Shown: positions 56,857 through 64,000 of the stretch, piece after piece
How positions within the stretch are numbered: the first letter of the stretch is position 1
How the letters are laid out: every line of letters begins with the position of its first letter
Source of the DNA: Sclerotiophoma versabilis
Lineage: Eukaryota; Ascomycota; Dothideomycetes; Pleosporales; Didymellaceae
Direction: 5' to 3'
DNA: 64,000 bases
NCBI GenBank assembly: GCA_012274445.1
Contig: JAAROD010000054.1
Span: 1,178,001-1,242,000 of the forward strand
Program-made: the position numbers and the translations under genes
Notes under the pieces: generated by a model
What the model was told of the DNA's origin: nothing
The model's database searches: none
The model's input: the letters and a program-made list of their open reading frames with translations, nothing else

Positions 56857-57699
56857 ATGTCTTTGTTGGCCTTACCTCCCGAGCTTATCAGAACAATTAT
56901 ATCCGCACTATCACCTAAGGACGTTGTTAACCTTAGCCAGACGTGCTTAGGACTTTATACACACGCTTTAATAGCATTAATAAAGATTGCGAGAGGATGC
57001 AAACATCATAGTGGCTACGCGGTAACTTCTGGTCTCCAGGAGGTATCTTTTTGGTTCGACCGTGAGAGCTCTGGGTCCATATTAGAGTGGGCAGTTGTCA
57101 ACAGTCAAACCCGAACTTTTCTGCGACTTCTGGCAGACCCTCACATGGATGTCATACGTACAGATAGGCATGGCGTGACGTTACTACATCGTCTGTCCGG
57201 CTATGGCGCGGTCACGTTCATCAAACCACTCCTCCACAGATTGTGCGAACTTCGATTGGACACGGTCCCGGTGGACTCGTGCTTGTTAACACCACTGCAT
57301 TATGCGGCAGGGAGGAACAAGAAAGATGCCGTCGCTTCGTTAATAGATGCCGGCGCAGATGTGCATGCGCAGGATAATCATGGCAACACGGCTCTCCATC
57401 TTGCAGCTGTCACAGGCTCATGTGAAGTGATACCGTTGTTGGTAAATGCTGGGGCGAATTTGTTTGCTGAGACTCGTTTCGGTTGGCTACCCATCGACCA
57501 AGCAAGCATTACGCATCATCAGGCTGCTGTCACAGTTCTTCAGGCTCACGGATCGAGTGGACCATCCTGGAACACTCGTAGTAATGCACTTGGTCAATTT
57601 CTGAGTCTGTCTCCATGTCCTCTGGAATCTTACAATCTTCTAAATGAACAGCTGTTGAATGGAGATATGGATCCATACGCTGTTGTCGGTTTTGGATAG
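56857..57699 (+). CDS. F-box and ankyrin-repeat protein, 280 aa
   Basis: Intronless frame with ATG at 56857. A canonical F-box is at the N-terminus (LLALPPELIRTIISALSPKD, VVNLSQTCLGLYT, residues 3-34). Ankyrin repeats run from about 85 to 230, best seen in LTPLHYAAGRNKKDAVASLI, DAGADVHAQDNHGNTALHL and LLVNAGANLFAETRFGWLPI. This is a common fungal combination, thought to select substrates for SCF-type ubiquitin ligases through the repeats. No membrane segment. The C-terminal 50 residues are unrecognised. Confidence 0.85.
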   Translation: MSLLALPPELIRTIISALSPKDVVNLSQTCLGLYTHALIALIKIARGCKHHSGYAVTSGLQEVSFWFDRESSGSILEWAVVNSQTRTFLRLLADPHMDVIRTDRHGVTLLHRLSGYGAVTFIKPLLHRLCELRLDTVPVDSCLLTPLHYAAGRNKKDAVASLIDAGADVHAQDNHGNTALHLAAVTGSCEVIPLLVNAGANLFAETRFGWLPIDQASITHHQAAVTVLQAHGSSGPSWNTRSNALGQFLSLSPCPLESYNLLNEQLLNGDMDPYAVVGFG

Positions 57700-59012
57700 C
57701 TTCAACATGTCTGCGATCGTTTGTGCAATTTGTCTTTCTGAGATTAGAAAACCCGATTTGGATAATGGGTAATACTCAAATTTAGCGAAGCATTCCGATT
57801 AACACTGTTTCACCGACTTTGTAGATTCACTTTCCAAAATAAATCGCCTCTTCACTTCTGCTGATAAAATCACGCATTAAGCATTGCTCCTGCTCCCCAT
57901 CAAGTTCATGCTCACATAGCTATTCAGCCATTATGTGCATTACCCTTATTGTCTGTCACTGTGACGAGACACAAAATACAACAGAACCATCCTGCTTGAC
58001 TACCCGACGTGCTCGAGTGCGTAAGGCCTTCAGGCGATTTTGCCAGCAACTCATAGCGATGTTCTCATTGGAAAACACCTTGTCTAAAGACGATGCGAGA
58101 TTCTCACGCTCTGCAGCATGCTCTCCCTCTCTCCCTCCAACATACGACTGGCAGTGGGAAACTACAGATGAAGCTAGGGTCTTCTACCCGCCTCTTCCCG
58201 AATACTCGACCTCACCAATCGCGCGAAGTTCTCGTCACTCATGGTACGTCTTACCAAGAAAACGGCGATACACAATGTGAGCCTTTTTAACGGTGTTAGG
58301 GATACTTAGAGGTATTCCACACTAACAACATCCGCGACTGATGCTCAAAGGCTGTTCATGCAGGTTCGAGGCCAATGTGTAGTAGATATACCGATCAATT
58401 AGGCAGACAATAAAACGTGTTACTTAATCAAGGTGTGTTGCCATTTGTCAGCGTTAGTGCGGGTTATTTCGCGCATTACGCTGTAGTTCTATGTCGCTGC
58501 ATTGTTTGCCGTGACTAGGTAAGTTGACCGATAGCTGTAATGAAACAACGCTCAGGCGGTTTAGTATCGTGCCAAAGCCAAGTCGCCCTTTCAGTTACAT
58601 AATCTAGATAGAGTGTTGTATCCGTGCGGCGCGGAACAATGTTTCCGCGACGCCTTGGCTGCCTTCCAAGTCAGGGTCCTCAAAACTTCGGCCCTCAGAC
58701 GCTGCCCCTACTATTATTATGTCTAGCTTTAGCACTCTATCTACGTGCACACAGCTCATGCTGCTATCGCCTAATCACCACAGTAAAGGTAAGAGAAACA
58801 GTCTACCGAAAGTAAGGTCTATGCATGGTTGACGCGGCTATGTCTTCGTAGGAACCACCGCCAGGCTTCGCAAACCCGCTATTTAGACCCCCGTCAACTA
58901 TCAAACTTTTGCGCCGTCGCGCCTCGCGAAGAGCGCCTTGCATACACAGCATTCGTGCTCAGTTCGACGTATCACGCCCCGCCAGTCGCTGTAGATATCT
59001 TTGGACCCGCCA
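57700..59012. other. Intergenic region
   Basis: Only the frame listed below has any chance of coding. The rest shows no gene. The stretch near 58520-58555 shares wording with 53550-53600. The last 200 bp should hold the APH-gene promoter. Confidence 0.35.
57933..58280 (+). CDS. Possible small protein, 115 aa
   Basis: ATG at 57933 opens 115 codons with a basic N-terminal half (TTRRARVRKAFRRFCQQLI) and a Pro/Ser/Tyr-rich end (DEARVFYPPLPEYSTSP). No domain. Supported only by length and non-repetitive composition. Confidence 0.3.
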   Translation: MCITLIVCHCDETQNTTEPSCLTTRRARVRKAFRRFCQQLIAMFSLENTLSKDDARFSRSAACSPSLPPTYDWQWETTDEARVFYPPLPEYSTSPIARSSRHSWYVLPRKRRYTM

Positions 59013-59867
59013 ATGCCAATAACTGACATTCCTCGCGTTCCATTGCGGTTCGGAACGAGAGCACTACAGATTCTTACATTGATGGTCACTAAGCTGGCAA
59101 CCCAAAGATATACTAGCAAGCTCTTTACCCGCTCTGGTGGCACCATACTTTATCTTGATCTCTGTATCAAATTCGGAGACGCTGTCACCCTCTCAGAAGC
59201 AAACACACTTCGATTCATTGCAAAGCATACCTCTATTCCTGTACCAAAAGTTCACCATGCTTTTACACACCATGGCAAAGCCTATATACTTATGGAAAGA
59301 GTTCGTGGCGAGACTATAGCTAAGAGGTGGCAATCGCTTTCGGAAGCGTCAAAGCTGTCAATATTCAAGCAGCTTAAGCAGATAATAAACGAACTTCGAT
59401 CTGTACCTTGCCAGGCCAATGGTGTCTCCAACCTAGATGGCGGTCCACTTCACGATTATCGGCTACAAACATCCTCGTGGGGACCTTTCTGCACTGTCAC
59501 CGATTTCCATTCGTCGCTCCGGAATAACCTAACTCTTGAGTCACTAGAGTCGTCCAAGTCGTTAAGGCCTGATGAAATATCAGATCTAAGACGACTCATT
59601 ACGTTTCACGAGACAATAATACGCGCACCAGTTCTTACACACGGTGATCTGAGCAGCCTGAACATACTTATCCACAATGATACAGTAGTTGGTATTATTG
59701 ATTGGGATACTGCAGGGTGGCTACCCTACTACTGGGAGTACACAATGGCATGGCACGCTAATCCTCAAAATTACTTCTGGCAGAATGAAGTGGGCCGGTT
59801 TTTGGATACATACGAGGAGGAGTTGAAAATGGAGAAGCTCAGGCGTACACACTTTGGTGATATCTGA
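59013..59867 (+). CDS. APH-family phosphotransferase-like kinase, 284 aa
   Basis: ATG at 59013 (the frame is open to a TTG at 59001). Protein-kinase-like fold of the aminoglycoside phosphotransferase/choline kinase group: an N-lobe with a Lys-bearing strand (LYLDLCIKFGD) and a Glu-helix (LSEANTLRFIAKHT), hinge AYILMERVRGETI, catalytic loop LTHGDLSSLNILI (about residues 210-222, H-G-D-x4-N) and metal-binding IIDWDTAGWLP (about 228-238). All catalytic residues are present. Fungal genomes carry many such genes with unknown small-molecule or protein substrates; antibiotic resistance should not be assumed. It is tail-to-tail with the next gene, with only 13 bp between the two stop codons. Confidence 0.9.
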   Translation: MPITDIPRVPLRFGTRALQILTLMVTKLATQRYTSKLFTRSGGTILYLDLCIKFGDAVTLSEANTLRFIAKHTSIPVPKVHHAFTHHGKAYILMERVRGETIAKRWQSLSEASKLSIFKQLKQIINELRSVPCQANGVSNLDGGPLHDYRLQTSSWGPFCTVTDFHSSLRNNLTLESLESSKSLRPDEISDLRRLITFHETIIRAPVLTHGDLSSLNILIHNDTVVGIIDWDTAGWLPYYWEYTMAWHANPQNYFWQNEVGRFLDTYEEELKMEKLRRTHFGDI

Positions 59868-59880
59868 TCTATTATCTACT

Positions 59881-60484
59881 TTAAGCAACGAGTTCTTTCC
59901 TCTCTATTGCGTCCCATGTTGCTACCCTGCTCTGGTCGAATTGTCCTTGTCCGTCAAACCGGTGGTCAGCGGCCTTCTTTGCAACGTACCACATGGCAAT
60001 GTCTCTTACGACTTTCCAGTCAGTAAGACAGGTCCCTAATGCTTTTCCGTCCTGAGCAGCCCAAGCGAGGGCCTCTTGAACCCACGAAACGCAATTCCAA
60101 GCCTCGTATCCTGCATAACCTGCACGTATAGGGGTTCTGGCAAAAACATCCAAAAGTCGTGCTCTATCTGCAACCTTGCCGATCATAATTCTAACCAGAA
60201 TAGCAGAAGTCGGTTGTAGAGATATCTCAATATTCTCGTACTTCCAAATCTTCTCAGGCGTTCCAGCGACAATTTGCAGGAACTCCTTTGCATGGCAGCG
60301 TCTTCCATTTGCACTGCCTCCTTCGCTCTTCGGGCCAATAATGAATGCCCAGTGATACCTGTTAGGCTTTAGCTGTATTTAAGCCATATGTGAAAAATAC
60401 CAACTTGTCCTCGCCACCAGGCATCTGTGGAGCTCCAGCACGAGCGTAAAGAGCAATGTACAATCGATCCTTATCAGAAGGCAT
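59881..60484 (-). CDS. Two-exon protein, possible LRAT/NlpC-like fold, 185 aa
   Basis: Exons 60484-60405 and 60358-59881 on the minus strand, with a 46-nt intron at 60359-60404 (GTTGGT...CCTAACAG) and frame kept (558 nt). Starts MPSDKDRLYIALYARAGAP. Conserved-looking features: KYHWAFIIGPK at the splice junction, RRCHAKEF, and WNCVSWVQEAL about 65 residues later. The order His...His...N-C followed by a helix recalls permuted papain-like LRAT/NlpC-P60 enzymes, where the NC Cys is the nucleophile. This is a fold guess, not a family match. No signal peptide. It overlaps transcriptionally with the convergent APH gene. Confidence 0.7.
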
Positions 60485-61739
60485 TAGTAAAGACTGGCCG
60501 GCTTGTTCTTTGGTATTTTTTCTGGAAATGCCAATCGAACTCTAGTTGTCCCTAATATATAGACATTCTAGGACCTCACTATTTTATGCGCGCGCTTAGT
60601 TGCTGTTTACTGCGTTATTTAGTTGGCGCCTAGATACCAGTTTAAGGCTGCGGCTATCATAATAAGATGTTCCGTAGCCCTGTCGCTTGAGCGCTTAAGA
60701 AACGAGAAAAGTAGCAGTGGCTGTGTTGCAGTCGGGTTGGAAAGCCAGCACAATGCTGGACGCGGTGCACATAACAATCGACAGAACGGCTGCAAGGGGG
60801 GAGATCATGGAGCAACAGGCAAATTATAAGCTGTTATAGGGCGAGGGATGATATGCACGAAAGAGGAAGGTTCAAGGTAGTTTAGTGGTAAGGCCGTCTA
60901 CTGCTGAACATGCACAGTTGGGTGACAGGATTCCCCGCACTGCGCACACCGAAAGATTTTCGCCTCAACACGCCTACACCCTTAACCCCCCCCCATAGCA
61001 GGTATTGCTTATCTTTTCAAACGGCAGACCGGGACAGCCATAAAAACCATACAATATCCACTAAAATTAGGTGCGTAGGGCTATTAAGTACATAGAGAGA
61101 CTAAGGGGTAGCGTAGGACAGGTGGGTGTGGATAAACAGCTGCAGCGTCAAACTCAGGTAACTTGACAAGCATTCAGTCAAAATTAATTCAAAAACACAA
61201 ACCTAATTATTCAAGTATGCGCTACAACCTGATATAATTTACTAGTGTAAAGCTGCGTTGTGGGAGTAGCTGTGTGGGTGCTGGCAAATATTGACTCATT
61301 TTGTTGTGCGGGGAATTCTATCATCCGAAAAAACGCGCACCAAGCGTAAGAGCTAGATAAAGCGGCAACGCTTGTGGCACAATCATACTCGATAAATAAC
61401 TCAACAGTTTCAGATTCCAATTCTGAATTCCGTGAACTTGGTTTCTGTCCAATAAGTCACACGCCACCAACACGCTGTGCAACCACCTGGCCCAAATGTT
61501 AAGAAGGGTCTGGTGTATTCAGAAATCCCTATAATAGTTTCACTGAGAGTGACTTTTGTGATTTAGAACTTACTAAGATTCGTTACAACGGAACCACCCT
61601 GCTTAACAAGAATTGAGATTTGTTGTAGCGAGAGAGTAAATTCAGTTTGCGTTGTTGCGGGAAGGGAACAGTAAAGCAGGTGCAGTTTTCCGAAGGTTAT
61701 ATATTGAATTTTGGTGAAGGATCTCCATAAACAAGCGAC
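60485..61739. other. Intergenic region, nothing supported
   Basis: No coding signal above background. Around 60877-60900 a box resembling a tRNA internal promoter (GTAGTTTAGTGGTAAGGCC) occurs, but no cloverleaf can be built around it. Confidence 0.4.
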
Positions 61740-61847
61740 GGGCTCGTGGTTTAGTGGTATAATACTCCCTTAGCATCTCGCAGCTTCAATGAAGCCTATC
61801 GAAATCCTACCTGGGAGTGGTCCGGGGTTCGATTCCCCGCGAGTCCA
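61740..61847 (+). tRNA. tRNA-Ala(AGC) with intron
   Basis: The acceptor stem pairs GGGCTCG (61740-61746) with CGAGTCC (61840-61846), including the G3-U70 wobble pair that identifies alanine tRNAs, with A73 as discriminator. The A box is TGGTTTAGTGGTA. The anticodon arm is CTCCC-TTAGCA/T-GGGAG, with anticodon AGC at 61772-61774 and a 36-nt intron (61776-61811) at the standard position, one base 3' of the anticodon. The T arm is CGGGG-TTCGATT-CCCCG. All canonical features are present. Confidence 0.93.
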
Positions 61848-62416
61848 GTCTTTTTGCCCCACAAGGGGCGGCGTGCTGGGTGTCTTTGTGGTGTCGGTGT
61901 TGCGGGTGAAGATGGATGAGAACTTTGACCATGTCCGGCAGGAACGACCCGGGGCGTTGATGTTTGGTTTGATAATTCTTCGACATTGCAAGTCACTACA
62001 ACATTATGTGCTGGCCTTTTTTTTTGTGGTTGACTCGTCATTGTAGTGGTGATTGCCTGGATGAACGAATACGATTCGGTCGTGACCTGCGATGCTTGAG
62101 AAGAACTTTAGCGAACTCGTCAAATGCTGGACACTATGAACAGAAATCACATTGACTTCTAAAGAGATTAACGCACCAATTGGACTGCCAAAAACGAGGA
62201 TGTGAGTCGGAAGTACTCATAAATTCTTTCTACGACACTTTCGCGGATATGGCTATGCTACATGAATTTACAAAACGCTAACAAACATCGAGGTGCTATG
62301 GAGATGCGGGTATATGAACACATGAAGAAGACGAAAGAAACAAAGGTAAAAGACCCAAACAGAACAAAAGGGTGATTGCCTGGCAAGGCTCTCGCTTGCC
62401 ACTGGGCCGTAAACGC
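61848..62416. other. Intergenic region, nothing else recognised
   Basis: Holds the Pol III terminator and the 3' flank of the minus-strand gene to the right. Confidence 0.4.
61851..61855 (+). terminator. RNA polymerase III terminator
   Basis: A run of five T residues begins four bases after the discriminator base of the tRNA, as expected for Pol III termination. Confidence 0.75.
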
Positions 62417-63999
62417 CTAAACAGCAGCCTGTGAGGGCCTTCTGTACTTCTCGTCCTTTGGAGGCACTGGTGGTAGTTCCGAGTATGGATGGTACGGCAT
62501 AACAGAATCCTTCCTCTCGTGTTTCGATGCATACGCTGTGGATGGCAGAAAAGAGCCAGGTGAGTACGTCGTCGATGGCAAGGTGTCAAGAGTTTGCAGT
62601 GCGGCATATGTGGTCGAAGGTAAGGTATCTAATGAAGCCGTAGGCGAAGGGCTGTATGTGCTCGTCGGCAGAAATTCGTAAGTGGTGGCCGGGAGCGTTT
62701 CGTTGTGGCTGGTTGCTTGTACAGTACTCGGTGTCGGCAAGGTATCGTATAGTATACCCGACGAAGAGTAGATATAGCTCTCATCGATCGCAGCATCTAT
62801 GTCCGCCAACAGGTCTTCGTTCGATATTGGGGTCTTGGGGCTACGCGATTTTTGATCGAACGCGAAGTTGAAAGAGATAGGCCGGACTTCAGGAATGTAT
62901 GGTGGGCTTACAACGTGACTAGAGACAGGTTCAGGCTCTTCGTCCGACTCGTCATCTGAAGGCCCTTCATCCACTAGAGTTTCGTAATACAGCGATACTA
63001 CGCGATTTGATGGCGCTCGTGATGCGCTACCAGGATTAAGTAAAATTGGCCGTTTGAAGCTTGAAGATAAGCTGCTATCATAGGTTGTCGCCGGCAAGAG
63101 GTAGAGAGTCTGTTCGGGGGCGAAGACTGCTTTAGGACTCAGTGCTGGTGAAGCGGACGGGCGGTCTTGCTGTGTTGGCAGGCTCGAAATGGATGCGCTG
63201 CGTTCGGAGGGAGAAAAAGATTGGGAGAGGCCGGGAGTCAAGATCGGGCCGGCGCTTTGGCTTCTTGAATGTGGTGACAAGCGAGGCGAAGCTTGTGCTC
63301 GGTATGGTGGTGGTGCAAACTGGTAGTCTGGCGGTGGAGCGATGAATATGTCACCGTGGCCCATTCGCTCCCGTGGCTCGATGTTCCGTAATGCCTTCAA
63401 TCGCTCGTTCGCAAAGTTTGACTCCAAGATATGCGCTCTCTCGACCAGCTTCTCAACAAGTCGCGAATGCGAGTCTTTGAATGTTTTCTTGACGAAGCCC
63501 ATCAATAGTTTTGAACATGTCATCTTAACCTCTTCACGGATGTACAACCCCGTGCGTGGCACTTTGACTCCATGATCAGCAAGCTCCTTTGGCTCTCCTG
63601 GCAATGATCCGCCCACACTCCATTTCCCTCGGATTTCTAGACCGAGTGGTGCGTAGACGTGAGTTTCGAGACAATCGGGAAAGTCATGAAAGACAGCGTG
63701 GTATGATACTGATCCTGTTGCAAGGCCTCCAGGAAGATATGAGACTTTGTCTTGAACGTGTTAGCGATTGTCCTTGTTTTTGCCGCATGCAGTACAAAGT
63801 GGATACCTTTGATTGTATACCACGTTGCGTAATACTCTGAGGTTGGTGCATAGTTGGGAGGCTTGCACTTGTAGCGCTCAACCACAAGTGGGTTTAGATC
63901 AATCATTGCCAGATGGTCCTTGTACATGTCGAGAACACTCTTGCGAGTGATCCCTGCCGGCAGGGGGGTGACCGTTGTGAAGACCACAGTCTTTGGCAT
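62417..63999 (-). CDS. DUF7053-like fungal protein, 508 aa
   Basis: Exons 63999-63807 and 63750-62417 on the minus strand, with a 56-nt intron at 63751-63806 (GTATCC...GCTAACACGTTCAAG). The join keeps frame (1527 nt) and restores the conserved run IKDKVSYLPGGLATGS. The N-terminal ~190 residues, MPKTVVFTTVTPLPAGITR through YAPLGLEIRGKWSVGG and FVKKTFKDSHSRLVEKL, match a family I recall as DUF7053, widespread and single-copy-like in ascomycetes (a START/Bet-v1-like fold is possible). The remainder is Ser/Pro-rich and disordered, with repeated xLPSTTY/LPATTY motifs (DTLPSTTYAAL, DTLPSTTYSPG, ETLPATTYEF). Function unknown. The start codon sits one base from the window edge. Confidence 0.85.
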
Positions 64000-64000
64000 A

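Noticed and set aside
60868..60940. Second tRNA gene suggested by TTTAGTGGTAAGG box
   Set aside because: No pairing acceptor stem, no T arm with GGTTCRANNCC, and no anticodon arm could be built.
7500..61000. Starship-type giant transposon
   Set aside because: No tyrosine recombinase (DUF3435), DUF3723, ferric reductase or patatin-type gene recognised; NLR and Myb genes alone are not sufficient.
1..64000. CRISPR arrays or bacterial operons
   Set aside because: No regularly spaced direct repeats; gene structure with introns and the tRNA intron indicate a eukaryote.

Overview
The window looks like an accessory region of a filamentous ascomycete chromosome, most likely Dothideomycetes/Pleosporales. 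The evidence is: coding exons split by 40-60 nt introns with GT-AG ends and CTAAC/CTGAC-type branch points; fungus-specific families (HET-NACHT-ankyrin NLR, HET-type TPR protein, cupredoxin-like and DUF7053-like proteins); a Tad1-clade LINE and a pogo/Fot-type DNA transposon; and nonsense codons in both transposons that fit repeat-induced point mutation (CAA/CAG to TAA/TAG, TGG to TAG). No bacterial operons, rRNA or CRISPR arrays are visible. Gene density is moderate, with long intergenic stretches and many small orphan genes.

Layout. 0-7 kb: a large orphan protein (1041 aa), a degenerate cupredoxin-like protein and a coiled-coil protein. 7.5-26 kb: mostly small unrecognised genes on the minus strand, a secreted cysteine-rich protein with an in-frame stop, two diverged copies of one unrecognised gene family (about 9.7-11.1 and 23.8-25.1 kb), an alpha/beta hydrolase, a Doc/Fic-type protein at 18.6 kb, and a cluster of perfect palindromes (one of 54 bp) at 23.5 kb. 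26-31.3 kb: a divergent pair consisting of a JmjC + Ulp1-like protease fusion (three exons, 1072 aa, catalytic residues of both domains present) and a PD-(D/E)xK-type protein. 31.5-39 kb: a decayed gene, a three-repeat Myb/SANT protein (four exons, 689 aa) and a truncated kinesin-light-chain-type TPR protein. 39.7-53 kb: a RIP-like damaged pogo transposase, an apparently intact HET-NACHT-ankyrin NLR (1436 aa, one intron), an orphan ankyrin fragment, and a decayed Tad1 LINE. 53-64 kb: small orphans, an F-box-like and an F-box/ankyrin gene, an APH-type phosphotransferase tail-to-tail with a possible LRAT/NlpC-like protein, an intron-containing tRNA-Ala(AGC), and a DUF7053-like gene at the right edge.

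How the genes fit together. The NLR, truncated TPR protein, F-box/ankyrin protein, Doc-like protein and DUF7924-like nuclease fold are the kinds of genes that accumulate in fungal allorecognition, immunity and genome-conflict regions next to transposons. The most unusual item is the JmjC-Ulp1 fusion facing the nuclease-like gene across a short shared upstream region; this may be a chromatin/SUMO-linked module. That is inference: only domain content, intact motifs and gene order are read directly. Exon structures given here were checked by hand for splice signals and frame, but not by transcripts or database searches.
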